Shown one piece after another: positions 11,112 to 26,869 of a stretch of DNA of 64,000 nucleotides (the first letter of the stretch is position 1; each line of letters begins with the position of its first letter). Where the stretch lies: assembly GCA_031289095.1 (NCBI GenBank), contig JAITQD010000032.1, forward strand, positions 1 through 64,000. The letters are read 5' to 3'. The notes under the pieces were generated by a model. That model was not told the origin of the DNA. It did not search any database and was given only the letters and a program-made list of their open reading frames with translations. The translations under genes and the position numbers were made by a program. This DNA comes from Azoarcus sp. Lineage in GTDB: Bacteria > Pseudomonadota > Gammaproteobacteria > Burkholderiales > Rhodocyclaceae.

Positions 11112-11133
11112 CGACAGGCATGAATGCCTGTCG
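11112..11133. repeat. Near-perfect palindrome CGACAGGCATGAATGCCTGTCG
   Basis: 10-bp arms around GA in the gap between the MCP and U32 genes; no adjacent T-tract. Confidence 0.7.
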
Positions 11134-11175
11134 TCGCGTTGTGCAGCGGGGGGCGAGTGCGCGTGCAGCCGTCGC

Positions 11176-12993
11176 CTACCCGAGCTTGAACTGGCCCACT
11201 ATCGTCTGGAGTTGCTCGGCCTGGGCTGCGAGGCTTTGCGTCGCGGCGGCGGCTTCGCGCATCGCCGTGGTGTTGTCTTCGCTCATCGTTGCGATGCGCT
11301 CGACGTTGTTGGCGATTTCGGTGCTGGCCGTGGATTGCTCGGAGAGCGCGAGCGAGATTTCGCCTACGGCGGTGACGACCGCTGCCGAGGCGTCGTTGAT
11401 CTGCCCGATATTGACGCCGGCTTGTTCGGATAATGACACCGTGGAGTTCACGCTTTCGCTCTGATGCTGCATCGTCTGTACAGCGCGCTCGGTGCCGGCG
11501 TTGATCAGCGCAACGATGCGGGCGATGTCCTCGGTCGAGGATGCGGTGCGTTCGGCGAGTTTGCGCACTTCGTCGGCGACCACCGCGAAGCCGCGCCCCT
11601 GTTCGCCGGCGCGGGCTGCTTCGATGGCGGCGTTGAGCGCGAGCAGGTTGGTCTGGTCGGCCACTTCCTTGATGATGTTGACCACTGAGGAAATCTCGCG
11701 CGACTGGCTGCCGAGTTCGGCCACGTCTTGCGCGGCGGCAGTCACTTCTCGCGCCACGCGGTTGATGTCGGCGACGACCGAGTGGATGGTTTCTGCGCCT
11801 GCTTGCGAGGCGTTGCCCGATTGCCGGGCCATTTTGTTGGCTTCGTTGGCCGAGTCGGACACATGGCCGACGGAGACGGTCATTTCTTCCACTGCGGCGG
11901 CCATTGAGGAGGCCGCCTGCGACTGGGATTCGCTGGAAGCTGCGATGTTCTTGCTGGTGGCGCTCAATTGCTCGCTGGCCGCAGCAATGTCGTCGGCGCT
12001 CTGACTGATGGTTTCGAGCAGAGTGCGCAGTTTGTCGACGGTGATTGAGACGGCGTAGAGCGCGCTCGTGGTGTCGCCAGAATGCAGTTCGACCCGCATG
12101 CTGAGATCGGCATTGCTGACGCGCTGCATCACTTCCTGAATGTAGGACGGTTCGCCGCCGATCTGGCGGATGACGGCGCGGAAGATCAGGAAACCGATGG
12201 CGACGCCGGACACGAGTCCAGCCAGCGACAGGATGGCGCTGATCATGACGGAGGTATTGGCCAGGCCGGCGGCTTCGCTGGCGGCCTGCTCCGAGAGCGT
12301 CGCCTGTCTCTGGGTGAGGTTGGTCAGGTGATCCTGCACCCGATCTGCAACGGAGGCGGCATCCAGAATGAGCGCCCCCAGTTCGCTTTTCACACGCTCG
12401 TATTCGTGGCTGTTGTTGGCGACCGAGGCCGTTGTCAGCATTGGTATGTAGTCATCCAGTCTGGAAAAGGCGCGGATGAAATCGTTCATGGACGAAGCTA
12501 GTTCGGTACTCAGGTGTTTCCCTTCTTCGGTTTTGTTCGGTACGTCATCGAGCTTTTTGCGCAGGCGGTCAACTTCCGCCCAAGAGGCGGCGCGCCCGTC
12601 GCGCAGTTTGTTGAGGCTTGCCGTCGTCTGCGCCGAAGGCGCGTCCAGGGCGGCCATCTGCAACGACTGGTTGTAGAGGGTGGAAAACTGATTTTCGATC
12701 ATGCTGTAAGTGATAAGCGACGGGATACGGCGATCGGCGATGTCTTCGATGCTTGCCGAAATGCTGTTGCCGATGGCGATGGATAGCCCTCCCACGATGG
12801 CAAGCAGGAAAAGGATCAGGCCAAAGCCGAGTATCAGCAGGGGGCGTAGTTTCATGTGTGACATGTCGGTATGAATATGTATTGTCATTACTTGATTATG
12901 ATAGGCATTCGATGAGCGAAAGCCACCACTCTGCTGCGGTAAAATCGCATGGCGTGAGCAATAGTCCACATCGACGCCCTCGCTGGACGGCAT
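11176..12993 (-). CDS. Methyl-accepting chemotaxis protein
   Basis: Two TM segments, 4HB-like sensor, HAMP and [41 protein letters not shown]; true start probably an internal Met ([18 protein letters not shown]). Confidence 0.95.
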   Translation of the reverse strand: MPSSEGVDVDYCSRHAILPQQSGGFRSSNAYHNQVMTIHIHTDMSHMKLRPLLILGFGLILFLLAIVGGLSIAIGNSISASIEDIADRRIPSLITYSMIENQFSTLYNQSLQMAALDAPSAQTTASLNKLRDGRAASWAEVDRLRKKLDDVPNKTEEGKHLSTELASSMNDFIRAFSRLDDYIPMLTTASVANNSHEYERVKSELGALILDAASVADRVQDHLTNLTQRQATLSEQAASEAAGLANTSVMISAILSLAGLVSGVAIGFLIFRAVIRQIGGEPSYIQEVMQRVSNADLSMRVELHSGDTTSALYAVSITVDKLRTLLETISQSADDIAAASEQLSATSKNIAASSESQSQAASSMAAAVEEMTVSVGHVSDSANEANKMARQSGNASQAGAETIHSVVADINRVAREVTAAAQDVAELGSQSREISSVVNIIKEVADQTNLLALNAAIEAARAGEQGRGFAVVADEVRKLAERTASSTEDIARIVALINAGTERAVQTMQHQSESVNSTVSLSEQAGVNIGQINDASAAVVTAVGEISLALSEQSTASTEIANNVERIATMSEDNTTAMREAAAATQSLAAQAEQLQTIVGQFKLG

Positions 12994-13192
12994 TTGATCC
13001 GCTTATCTCCTGTGCATGGACGCTCCAGTTGCGCCCGGCGATGCGGGGTCGGGCTCGGCATGGTGGGCATGAGGTTTTGTTGCAACCGGCGCGGGTGAAA
13101 GCCGTGTCCATCCGTGAGATGATTCACACTTTCGGTGCGTGTTTTCCCGCATCGGCGCCAACAGCAAGAATTACAGGAGACGCTTACTTAAA

Positions 13193-17252
<4,060 letters not shown>

Positions 17253-17270
17253 GGCGGCGGTGATAATACC

Positions 17271-17846
17271 ATGCGCATACACATCGACATCGCTCGTCAG
17301 ACGCTCGAACTTTTTGCCGCCGATGGCGCGTGTATCCGCTGCTACGCGGTTTCCACTGCCGCCAAGGGTGTTGGCGAGCACGAGGGCAGCGAATGCACGC
17401 CGCGAGGCCGCCACCGTATCCGCGCAAAAATTGGCGGCGGTGCATCGGCAGGCGCGGTCTTTCGCGGGCGCCGCCCGACCGGCGAAATCTGGACGCCGCA
17501 ACTCGCGGCGGCCCATCCTGGGCGCGACTGGATTCTGTCGCGCATTCTGTGGCTGTGCGGCGAGGAACTTGGCCGCAATCGCGGCGGCGTCGTCGACTCC
17601 ATGCGGCGCTACATCTACATCCACGGTGTCGCCGACGATCTGCCCATGGGCGTGCCCCATTCACACGGCTGCATCAATATGCGCAACCGCGACGTGATCG
17701 AACTTTTCGACTTGGTCGGGGTGGGGACGGCGGTTTATATAGAGGGCGGTTTCAAATCTGAAGTGCAACACGGCTTCGACACGTCGGGGCGGTTCGCGAA
17801 CCGCCCCCCGTGCAATGTCGAAAGAGCTTGCCGCCCGCCCTTTTAG
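17271..17846 (+). CDS. L,D-transpeptidase (YkuD domain)
   Basis: [35 protein letters not shown] catalytic HGCINMR motif. Confidence 0.92.
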   Translation: MRIHIDIARQTLELFAADGACIRCYAVSTAAKGVGEHEGSECTPRGRHRIRAKIGGGASAGAVFRGRRPTGEIWTPQLAAAHPGRDWILSRILWLCGEELGRNRGGVVDSMRRYIYIHGVADDLPMGVPHSHGCINMRNRDVIELFDLVGVGTAVYIEGGFKSEVQHGFDTSGRFANRPPCNVERACRPPF

Positions 17847-19009
17847 ATTCCCGCTGCGGCGGCCAGTGCGGCGGCCTTGTCGGTGCGCTCCCAGGTGAAT
17901 TCCGGTTCGTCGCGGCCAAAGTGGCCGTAGGCGGCGGTTTTGGAGTAGATCGGGCGCAGCAGGTCGAGGGTCTGGATGATGGCTTTGGGGCGCAGATCGA
18001 AGTGGCGGGCAATGAGTTCGGCGATTTTATCGTCGGCAATTTTGCCGGTGCCGAAGGTGTCCACCATCAGGCTCACCGGTCTGGCGACGCCAATCGCGTA
18101 GGCGACCTGGACTTCGCACCGATCCGCCAGCCCCGCCGCGACGACGTTTTTGGCGACGTAGCGCCCGGCATAGGCTGCCGAGCGGTCGACCTTGGACGGG
18201 TCTTTGCCCGAGAAAGCGCCGCCACCGTGGTGGGCCGCGCCGCCGTAGGTGTCGACGATGATCTTGCGCCCGGTGAGGCCGCAGTCGCCATGCGGGCCGC
18301 CGACGACGAAGCGACCGGTTGGGTTGATGAAATACTTGATTTCGCCCTGGATGAGTTCTTTGGGCAGCACGGGCTTGACGATTTCCTCGATGACCGCTTC
18401 CTTGAGTTTGTCATAGGCGATGTCGGGGGCGTGCTGGGTGGAAACGACCACGGTGTCGATGGCCGCCGGTTTGCCAGCGATGTATTTCACCGTCAACTGG
18501 CTCTTGGCGTCCGGGCGCAGCCAGGGAAGGCGTCCGTCTTTTCTCACTTCGGCCTGACGCTGCATGATCCGGTGGGCATAGTAGATCGGCAACGGCATCA
18601 GGCTCGGGGTCTCAAGGGTGGCGTAGCCGAACATCAGGCCCTGGTCGCCGGCCCCCTGGTCGAGGTCGATGCCTTCGCCTTCGTTGACGCCTTGGGCGAT
18701 GTCGGGAGACTGGCGGTTGATCGCCGCCAGCACTGCGCAACTCTTGTAGTCGAAGCCGATTTCGGAATCGTCGTATCCGATGCGGCGCATGACTTCCTGC
18801 GCGACTTCGCGGTAGTTGATCTGGGCCGTGGTGGTGATTTCGCCCGAGATGACCACCAGCCCGGTCGAGACCAGCGTTTCGCAGGCCACGCGACCGCGCG
18901 GGTCGCTGGCGAGAATGGCGTCGAGCACGCCGTCGGAGATTTGGTCGGCAACCTTGTCGGGGTGGCCTTCGGAAACCGATTCCGATGTGAAGAGAAATTC
19001 TTTTGCCAT
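17843..19009 (-). CDS. metK: S-adenosylmethionine synthase
   Basis: [58 protein letters not shown]. Confidence 0.97.
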   Translation of the reverse strand: MAKEFLFTSESVSEGHPDKVADQISDGVLDAILASDPRGRVACETLVSTGLVVISGEITTTAQINYREVAQEVMRRIGYDDSEIGFDYKSCAVLAAINRQSPDIAQGVNEGEGIDLDQGAGDQGLMFGYATLETPSLMPLPIYYAHRIMQRQAEVRKDGRLPWLRPDAKSQLTVKYIAGKPAAIDTVVVSTQHAPDIAYDKLKEAVIEEIVKPVLPKELIQGEIKYFINPTGRFVVGGPHGDCGLTGRKIIVDTYGGAAHHGGGAFSGKDPSKVDRSAAYAGRYVAKNVVAAGLADRCEVQVAYAIGVARPVSLMVDTFGTGKIADDKIAELIARHFDLRPKAIIQTLDLLRPIYSKTAAYGHFGRDEPEFTWERTDKAAALAAAAGI

Positions 19010-19162
19010 GGAACGCTCCTGAAAACAAAAATCCCCAAAGTTTCGGCGTCGTGGCCGGCTCTTGGGGATTTCAGCGAGCAGCGGACGCTTTAGCAGTATT
19101 TCTGACCCGCCAGATCGAAGCGGAACCGCCCTGCAAGTTGTCGAGTTAACTCGGCGGCTGAG
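19010..19162 (-). ncRNA. Structured metK 5' leader (candidate riboswitch/attenuator)
   Basis: About 150-nt leader; potential P1 UCAGC (19157-19161) / GCUGA (19071-19075), nested CCGCC...GGCGG and CCGC...GCGG helices, then terminator hairpin before the metK RBS. Confidence 0.6.
19029..19071 (-). terminator. Rho-independent terminator/attenuator upstream of the metK RBS
   Basis: AAATCCCCAA (19062-19071 read on minus) pairs with TTGGGGATTT (19029-19038), inner CGGC/GCCG, followed by TTTGTTTTC on the minus strand. Confidence 0.75.
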
Positions 19163-19167
19163 GCACA

Positions 19168-19195
19168 ATTATAGATTACAGTCCCGTCTGGTCAA
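19168..19195 (-). promoter_or_regulatory. sigma70 promoter of metK
   Basis: Minus strand TTGACC - 16 nt - TATAAT (-35 at 19190-19195, -10 at 19168-19173). Confidence 0.75.
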
Positions 19196-19254
19196 ATTTT
19201 TCAGATTCTATCCGTGTTGTTCATACTGCATGGTCACGGCATGGGACGCCTGCC

Positions 19255-20130
19255 GTGATCGTCGATTTCCTTTTCCGTTCGTTCGCCCGCCTGCCGCTGT
19301 CGTGGCTGCATTGGCTGGGCGGTTGGGCTGGCTGGCTGGTTTACGCTTGTTCGCCTTCCTATCGCCGTCGCCTGCGCGCCAATTTCACGCAGGCCATGGG
19401 CGCGCCGTCGCGCGCGCTGTTGCATCGGGCCATCGCCGAGGCTGGGCGGCAGGCGCTGGAGGTGTGCTGGATATGGTTGCGTCCGCTGGAAACGGTGTTG
19501 GCGAAGGTGGTGGCCGTTCATGGGCTGGCGTTGGTCGAGGCCGCCCGCCGCGACGGGGCGGGCATTTTGTTTCTTACGCCGCATTTGGGCTGTTTCGAGC
19601 TGGCCGCCCCTTATTGTGCTCACGCCGGGGGGACGTCGCTCGCGGTGCTCTACCGTCCGCCGCGTTATCGTGACCTCGAACCCCTGATGCAGTCCGGGCG
19701 CGTGCGCGGCGCGGTGACGACTGCGCCCGCCGATCTCTCCGGCGTCAGGCAATTGCTTAAAACACTGCGCGCGCACGACATGGTGGGCATGCTGCCCGAT
19801 CAGGTTCCCGGAGCGGGGGAGGGCGTCTGGGTGGATTTCTTTGGCCGCCCGGCCTGGACGATGACCCTCGGGGCGCGGCTCGCGGAAGTGCGCGGCGTGC
19901 GGACGATTTACGTCTGGGTCGAGCGGTTGCCGCACGGCGAGGGCTACGCGGTGCATTATTCGTTGCCGACGGAAACCTGCGATGGCGACCTTGCTGCGCG
20001 TTGCGCTGCGATGAACCGCGAGATCGAACGCCTGGTGCGGCAGTGCCCGCAGCAATACCTGTGGGGGTACAACCGGTACAAGCAGCCGCGAGGCCCGCGC
20101 GGCGGGCAGGCGGAAACGGAGGGAGCGTGA
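19255..20130 (+). CDS. Lipid A biosynthesis acyltransferase (LpxL/HtrB family)
   Basis: 291 aa; LFLTPHLGCFELAAPYCA, GMLPDQVPGAGEGVWVDFFGRPA. Confidence 0.88.
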   Translation: MIVDFLFRSFARLPLSWLHWLGGWAGWLVYACSPSYRRRLRANFTQAMGAPSRALLHRAIAEAGRQALEVCWIWLRPLETVLAKVVAVHGLALVEAARRDGAGILFLTPHLGCFELAAPYCAHAGGTSLAVLYRPPRYRDLEPLMQSGRVRGAVTTAPADLSGVRQLLKTLRAHDMVGMLPDQVPGAGEGVWVDFFGRPAWTMTLGARLAEVRGVRTIYVWVERLPHGEGYAVHYSLPTETCDGDLAARCAAMNREIERLVRQCPQQYLWGYNRYKQPRGPRGGQAETEGA

Positions 20131-21002
20131 CCCGGATACTGTTATTTGTTCTCTGGCTGTTGCACGGGTTGCCGCTGGCGGTGCTGGCGCCCCTTGGGCG
20201 GGGATTGGGTATGCTCGTCTATTGCCTCGCGGTGCGGCGGCGGCGGGTGGCGTTGATCAACCTCGGTTTATGTTTCCCCGAACTCGACGAGGCTGCCCGG
20301 CGGAAGCTGGCGCGGCGTCATTTTCAGGCGTTGGGATGCAGCCTGCTCGAACACGGTCTGCTTTGGTGGTCGTCCGCCGCGCGGCTGCAACGCCTGATTC
20401 GCTTCGAGGGCGAGGAGCGGTTGCACGCGCTCCTGCGCGCCGGAACGCCAGTGATTCTGCTCGCGCCGCATTTCATCGGTCTCGACGCGGGGGGCGCGCG
20501 GGTGGGTATGGCGTTCGATTCTGTCACCATGTACGCGCGCCAGAAAAACAATCTTGTGCTCGACCGCCAGATTTATCGCCACCGCCGCCGCTTCGGCGAC
20601 CAGCTTCTGCTCTCGCGTCAGGACGGTGTGCGCGGTGTGCTGCGGGCGATGAAAGCCGGGCGACCGTTCTACTATTTGCCCGACATGGATTACGGGCGCA
20701 AAGACGCGATTTTTGTGCCGTTTTTCGGGGTCGAGGCGGCCACCATCACCGGCCTGTCACGGCTGGCGCGGCTCGCCGGGGCGCGCGTGTTGCCTTGCGT
20801 GACCCGGATGTTGCCGGGCAGTGCCGGCTACGTGCTGGAAATCGGCGAGGCGTGGGCGGATTTCCCCTCCGCCAGCGTCGAGGCGGATACCCGCAGGATG
20901 AACGCCTGGCTCGAAACCGTGGTGCGCACCATGCCGGAACAGTATTATTGGGTGCATCGACGTTTCAAGACGCGCCCCGAGGGACAAGCGCGGTTTTATT
21001 GA
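20127..21002 (+). CDS. Lipid A biosynthesis acyltransferase, second LpxL/LpxM-family paralog
   Basis: GTG start overlapping upstream stop; ILLAPHFIGLDAGG, YYLPDMDYGRKDAIFVPFFGVEAAT. Confidence 0.88.
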   Translation: MTRILLFVLWLLHGLPLAVLAPLGRGLGMLVYCLAVRRRRVALINLGLCFPELDEAARRKLARRHFQALGCSLLEHGLLWWSSAARLQRLIRFEGEERLHALLRAGTPVILLAPHFIGLDAGGARVGMAFDSVTMYARQKNNLVLDRQIYRHRRRFGDQLLLSRQDGVRGVLRAMKAGRPFYYLPDMDYGRKDAIFVPFFGVEAATITGLSRLARLAGARVLPCVTRMLPGSAGYVLEIGEAWADFPSASVEADTRRMNAWLETVVRTMPEQYYWVHRRFKTRPEGQARFY

Positions 21003-21034
21003 TGAGAATGGATGCAAGACATGAGGACGGGCGG

Positions 21035-21514
21035 ATGGTGACTATTTTGAAGCATGGCTTGGTTTTTTTCGCCGGGCTGTTTTTTTCCGCCGCCGCACTG
21101 GCGGAGGATGCGCCACCCGTGCCTGTCGGCGACAAGGATGCGTTCGAGGCGCGATATGTCAAATGTATCTTGTCGGGCTTGCAGGACAATTGCTTCATCA
21201 CCGTGTTCGCCGGGCATTTTTTCTCGTCGCCCGGCGAGGGGGCCAAGCAGATCTACGATTCCATCAAGACGAAGATGCGGGGCCTGCGCGTGCGCAAGGT
21301 GCATGTGTTGGGGAAGGAGATCAAGGCAGATCTGGTGGACGTCCGGACTTACCTGCTCGAACTCGACCGGGATCAGGGCTTCGTCGGGTTTTACGTGGTG
21401 TTCAGGCGGGGGGGTGATGCTTGGTATGTTTATGAATTTGCCATGGATCAGTCCGAGGATTTCATCCGCGCCCTCCTGGGCCTGCCCACGCCGCCCGTCG
21501 GGGTGGGGCGGTGA
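21035..21514 (+). CDS. Conserved secreted hypothetical protein
   Basis: MVTILKHGLVFFAGLFFSAAALAED signal peptide; about 160 aa downstream of the lpx genes. Confidence 0.65.
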   Translation: MVTILKHGLVFFAGLFFSAAALAEDAPPVPVGDKDAFEARYVKCILSGLQDNCFITVFAGHFFSSPGEGAKQIYDSIKTKMRGLRVRKVHVLGKEIKADLVDVRTYLLELDRDQGFVGFYVVFRRGGDAWYVYEFAMDQSEDFIRALLGLPTPPVGVGR

Positions 21515-21602
21515 CGCACGTCTCGCGGGTCGGGACTTTCGTAGTGGACGAGGGCGAGATGCTGGGTGAAAATCGCCGGGTCGACATTACCTTTCTGCCG
21601 CG

Positions 21603-22463
21603 ATGAAACTGCGTTTCACCAAGATGCACGGCCTGGGCAACGATTTCGTGGTCATCGACGCTACCCGCGCGCCCGTGGAACTGCGCCCGGAGCGGGTGCG
21701 CGCACTCGCCGACCGCCACTTCGGCATCGGTTGCGATCAATTACTGGTGGTCGAACCGCCCTCGGTGGCTGGCGCTGCGGCGGGCGTGGATTTTCGTTAC
21801 CGTATTTTCAACGCCGATGGCGGAGAGGTGGAGCAATGCGGTAACGGCGCGCGCTGTTTCGTGCGCTTTGTCCATGACAAGGGCCTGACGGCAAAACGGG
21901 AGATTCGGGTTGAAACGCGCGCCGGCGTCATCGCGCTTCGCCTGGCCGACGATGGGCTGGTGACGGTCGACATGGGCGTGCCAGTGTTCGATCCGGAGAA
22001 AATCCCGTTCCGTTCGGATTCGGACGCCGTCGTTCAGTTGCTCGATGTCGACGGGCGGAGCGTGGCAATTACGGCGCTGTCGATGGGCAATCCGCATGCG
22101 GTGCAGGTGGTGGCTGACATTGCGGCAGCGCCGGTCGAGGAACTGGGGGCGAAGATCGAAATACATCCGAGATTTCCGGCGCGGGTCAATGCCGGTTTCG
22201 CCGAAGTGGTCGACGCGCACCATATCCGCCTGCGGGTCTACGAGCGTGGGGTGGGCGAGACACTGGCTTGTGGTACCGGCGCTTGCGCTGCGGTGGTGGC
22301 GGTTATCCTGCGCGGCCTCGCCGTCTCGCCGGTGCGCGTCGACACACGGGGCGGACGGCTCGACATCGCTTGGGACGGGCCGGGCGCGCCGGTTTTGATG
22401 ACCGGGCCGGCGGTGACGGTGTTCGAGGGCGAAGTCGATCTGGATCGATTGCCGTCCGCCTGA
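21603..22463 (+). CDS. dapF: Diaminopimelate epimerase
   Basis: [41 protein letters not shown]. Confidence 0.96.
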   Translation: MKLRFTKMHGLGNDFVVIDATRAPVELRPERVRALADRHFGIGCDQLLVVEPPSVAGAAAGVDFRYRIFNADGGEVEQCGNGARCFVRFVHDKGLTAKREIRVETRAGVIALRLADDGLVTVDMGVPVFDPEKIPFRSDSDAVVQLLDVDGRSVAITALSMGNPHAVQVVADIAAAPVEELGAKIEIHPRFPARVNAGFAEVVDAHHIRLRVYERGVGETLACGTGACAAVVAVILRGLAVSPVRVDTRGGRLDIAWDGPGAPVLMTGPAVTVFEGEVDLDRLPSA

Positions 22464-22510
22464 GCTTTCCGACGATCCCGAACCTGTATCCTGACTGGAG
22501 CCCGATTTCG

Positions 22511-23167
22511 ATGAATGCCGAAGAAGTCATCCGTTATCTGCGCGAGCATCCCGGTTTTCTGGGCGAACACAGCGATCTGTTGTCCGTGCTGACCGTGCCG
22601 CATCCGCGTCACAAGAAGGCGATTTCGCTCACTGAGCGCCAACTGCACGACCTGCGCGGTAAAATCCGGCAACTCGAACAGAAGCTCGCCGAATTGCTCC
22701 AGTTCGGCGATCAGAACGATGAAATCAGCGCGAAAGTGCATCGCCTTGCCATCGCCCTGCTCGAAGCGGAGGCTTACGATAGCGCGCGCCGCGCGCTTTT
22801 CGACAGCCTGCGGGACGATTTTTCGGTGCCGCACGCGGCCTTGCGTATTTGGGGTGCTGGGGCGGGGCGTGACGGCGAGGAATTTTCGCCAGTGAGTGAG
22901 GACGTGCGCCGCTACGCCGCCGATATGACGCGGCCTTGTTGCGGTGCGCCGGGCAATGCCGAAGTGCTGGAATGGTTTGGCGAAATGGGGCCGCACATCC
23001 GGTCGGTGGCGTTGATGCCCCTGCGCCGGGGCGGCGAGACGGCAGGGCTGCTCGCGTTGGGGAGCGAAGAAGCCGAACGTTTCTACAACGAAATGGGCAC
23101 GCTCTATCTCGAACGTATCGGCGCATTGGCCGCGGTGGCCCTGCTCGGCGAGATTGAGCGACCGTGA
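22511..23167 (+). CDS. DUF484 family protein
   Basis: MNAEEVIRYLREHPGFLGEHSDLLSVLTVPHPRHKKAISLTERQL; between dapF and xerC as commonly seen. Confidence 0.9.
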   Translation: MNAEEVIRYLREHPGFLGEHSDLLSVLTVPHPRHKKAISLTERQLHDLRGKIRQLEQKLAELLQFGDQNDEISAKVHRLAIALLEAEAYDSARRALFDSLRDDFSVPHAALRIWGAGAGRDGEEFSPVSEDVRRYAADMTRPCCGAPGNAEVLEWFGEMGPHIRSVALMPLRRGGETAGLLALGSEEAERFYNEMGTLYLERIGALAAVALLGEIERP

Positions 23168-24078
23168 GCGAGGCAAGCGCCCTCCCGCTCTGGGCCGATG
23201 TTTATCTGGCCTGGATGGCGACGCAGCGCCGCGCCGCGGCGCTCACGCTGGAAAATTACCGGCGTGACCTGTTGCGTCTGGCGGCGCTTGCCGATGGCCG
23301 TCCGCCGCAGGAACTGGAAGCGAGTGATATCCGCCGCTTTGTGGCGCGGCTCCATGGCGAAGGTCTTTCCGGACGCTCGATTGCACGTCTGCTTTCGGCT
23401 TGGCGTGGTTTTTACCGTTGGCTGATCCGCAATCGGGATGCGCGTCACAATCCGGTGGAAGGCCTCCGCGCCCCCAAATCGCCCTCCATGTTGCCCAAGG
23501 TGCTGTCGCCGGACCAGGCCATGGCGCTGCTCGATGCTCAGGCCGAATCGTTGCTGGAAGTGCGCGACCGAGCCATGTTCGAGCTTTTCTATTCTTCGGG
23601 ACTGCGGTTGGCGGAATTGTCCGGGCTGGACATCGACAGCGGCAGCAGAAACGGGTGGGTGGATTTTGCCGAAGGCATGGTGACGGTGCACGGCAAGCGC
23701 GACCGCATGCGCACGGTGCCGGTGGGTGAACCGGCGCTGGTGGCGCTGAAGGCATGGTTGCAAGCGCGCACGAGCTTTCCCGATGCGGGCGAGCGCGCCT
23801 TGTTTATTACCCGCAATGGCCGGCGCATGAGCGCAGGCGCGGTTCGTGGTCGGCTGACGCGCTGGGCGCGGCAAAGCGGGTTGGGCCTGCACGTGCATCC
23901 GCACATGTTCCGTCACAGCTTCGCCAGTCATTTGCTGCAATCTTCGGGCGACCTGCGGGCGGTGCAGGAGCTTCTCGGTCACGCCAGCATCCGGTCGACG
24001 CAGGTCTATACCCATCTCGATTTTCAGCATCTGGCCAAGGTCTACGACGCTGCGCATCCGCGCGCGCGCAATAAATAA
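23164..24078 (+). CDS. xerC: Tyrosine recombinase XerC
   Basis: GHASIRSTQVYTHLDFQHLAKVYDAAHPRA, HMFRHSFASHLLQSSGDLRAVQELLGH. Confidence 0.94.
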   Translation: MSEASALPLWADVYLAWMATQRRAAALTLENYRRDLLRLAALADGRPPQELEASDIRRFVARLHGEGLSGRSIARLLSAWRGFYRWLIRNRDARHNPVEGLRAPKSPSMLPKVLSPDQAMALLDAQAESLLEVRDRAMFELFYSSGLRLAELSGLDIDSGSRNGWVDFAEGMVTVHGKRDRMRTVPVGEPALVALKAWLQARTSFPDAGERALFITRNGRRMSAGAVRGRLTRWARQSGLGLHVHPHMFRHSFASHLLQSSGDLRAVQELLGHASIRSTQVYTHLDFQHLAKVYDAAHPRARNK

Positions 24079-24096
24079 GGTTCAGGCATTTTCCCT

Positions 24097-25329
24097 ATGG
24101 CGCGACTTCATCTTCATCCCGGCAAGGAACGCTCCGTCCTGCGCCGTCATCCCTGGATTTTTGCGGGTTCGGTGGTGCGTCTGGAAGGGCGTGCCCGCCC
24201 CGGCGACACGGTCGAGGTTGTGAGCGCCGACGGACGCATGCTGGGGCGGGCGGCATGGTCGCCCGCGTCGCAGATTCGCGCCCGCATGTGGACTTTCGAG
24301 GCCGAAACAACGATCGACCACGCCTTTTTCAAGCGTCGCGTCGCCGAAGCCGTGGCCTGGCGGATGGCGTATCCAGGTCTGTCGGGACAGGACGGCATGC
24401 GCCTGATCCACGGCGAGGCCGATGGTCTGCCCGGCGTGATCGCCGATCGCTACGGCCCGGTGGTGGTTGTGCAACTGACCAGCGCTGGCGCCGAAAAGTG
24501 GCGGGAGGCGATTGTCGGTGCGTTGGTCGCGGCCACAGGCTGCGAGGCGATCTATGAGCGCTCGGATTCCGATGTGCGTCGTCTCGAAGGGCTGGAGCCG
24601 CGCAGCGGCTGCCTTTTTGGCGATCTGCCCGCCGCGCCGGTGCTGATCGTGGAGCATGGCGTGCGCATGGAAGTCGATATCGTCGGCGGTCACAAGACCG
24701 GCTTTTATCTCGACCAGCGCGACAACCGGCTGTTGACCTCTCGGCTGGCGGCGGGGCGACGGGTGCTGAACTGCTTCTGCTATACCGGCGGTTTTTCCTT
24801 GCAGGCACTAGCGGGCGGGGCGCAAAGCGTGCTGTCGATCGACTCGTCCGGCCCGGCGCTGGAAATTGCGGCGCGCAACCTCACCTATAACCCCAGCCTC
24901 GACGCCAGCCGCGCGCAATGGCGGGAAGACGATGTGTTTGCCGCCCTGCGCGCCCTGCGCAGCGCCGGGGAGCATTTCGACCTGATCGTGCTTGATCCGC
25001 CCAAGTTCGCGCCTTCTGCCGCCCATGCCGCGCGCGCGGCCCGCGCCTACAAGGACATCAACCTGTGTGCGTTCCGGCTCCTGGCCCCTGGCGGCATCTT
25101 GATGAGCTATTCGTGTTCGGGCGGCATCGGGCTGGACATGTTCCAGAAAATCGTCGCGGGTGCAGCGGTCGATGCCGGTGTCGATGCATGCATCCTGCAC
25201 CGGCTCGCGGCGGCCTCCGACCACCCGGTGGGACTGGCGGCGCCCGAGGGCGAATACCTCAAGGGGCTGGCGCTGCGGATCGGGTCGGCGGCGCAGGAAC
25301 GGGTTCGGCCAGATCAAGAGCAAGACTGA
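24097..25329 (+). CDS. rlmI: Class I SAM-dependent rRNA methyltransferase (RlmI-like)
   Basis: HPGKERSVLRRHPWIFAGSV (PUA), DQRDNRLL, VLNCFCYTGGFSL, LDPPKFAPSA. Confidence 0.9.
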   Translation: MARLHLHPGKERSVLRRHPWIFAGSVVRLEGRARPGDTVEVVSADGRMLGRAAWSPASQIRARMWTFEAETTIDHAFFKRRVAEAVAWRMAYPGLSGQDGMRLIHGEADGLPGVIADRYGPVVVVQLTSAGAEKWREAIVGALVAATGCEAIYERSDSDVRRLEGLEPRSGCLFGDLPAAPVLIVEHGVRMEVDIVGGHKTGFYLDQRDNRLLTSRLAAGRRVLNCFCYTGGFSLQALAGGAQSVLSIDSSGPALEIAARNLTYNPSLDASRAQWREDDVFAALRALRSAGEHFDLIVLDPPKFAPSAAHAARAARAYKDINLCAFRLLAPGGILMSYSCSGGIGLDMFQKIVAGAAVDAGVDACILHRLAAASDHPVGLAAPEGEYLKGLALRIGSAAQERVRPDQEQD

Positions 25330-25609
25330 TCAGCCCCAGCGCCAGCACGATGAGCGCGAAGTAGAGTTTCTGTACCGCCGGGCCGGGTGGATGGCGAACT
25401 TCGGCGTAGTAGTGATGGCGCAGAAAAATTGCCGCCAGCGCCGAGATGGCCAGCAGTCCGCCGCCGAGCGTGCGCGCGGCCAGCGTCCCGAACTGACGCC
25501 AGTGCGCCGGGTCGCCACGGTCGGGCAAGGTGAATGCCGGTGCGGCGGTGAGCAGGTAAAGCCCACCAAGTGTGCACAGGACGAACATCATTACCGAAAA
25601 AAACCGCAT
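25259..25609 (-). CDS. Small membrane protein
   Basis: 116 aa with several hydrophobic segments; 3' end overlaps convergent rlmI. Confidence 0.6.
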   Translation of the reverse strand: MRFFSVMMFVLCTLGGLYLLTAAPAFTLPDRGDPAHWRQFGTLAARTLGGGLLAISALAAIFLRHHYYAEVRHPPGPAVQKLYFALIVLALGLISLALDLAEPVPAPPTRSAAPAP

Positions 25610-25624
25610 GAAGGCTTCCGGGTT

Positions 25625-26686
<1,062 letters not shown>

Positions 26687-26818
26687 GGGAACGAAGTGTA
26701 GCCGATGGCCTGCCGGAGACGCGCAAAATAAACGGTGGCAGACGATCAGGGCGACAGAGAGGCCGACTTCGGGAAACTACTTAATGTAATACTGGAAGTG
26801 TAAAAAATACCGACAAAA

Positions 26819-26843
26819 AAACAGCCCCCGACTCGGGGGCTGT
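26819..26843 (-). terminator. Rho-independent terminator after PEP-CTERM gene 1
   Basis: AACAGCCCCCGACTCGGGGGCTGTT with T-tract on the minus strand. Confidence 0.85.
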
Positions 26844-26869
26844 TCTGCAACAGATACGTGTGTCTGGAA

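Noticed and set aside
23164-24078. Tyrosine recombinase as mobile-element integrase
   Set aside because: Sequence and dapF-DUF484-xerC context match housekeeping XerC rather than an island integrase
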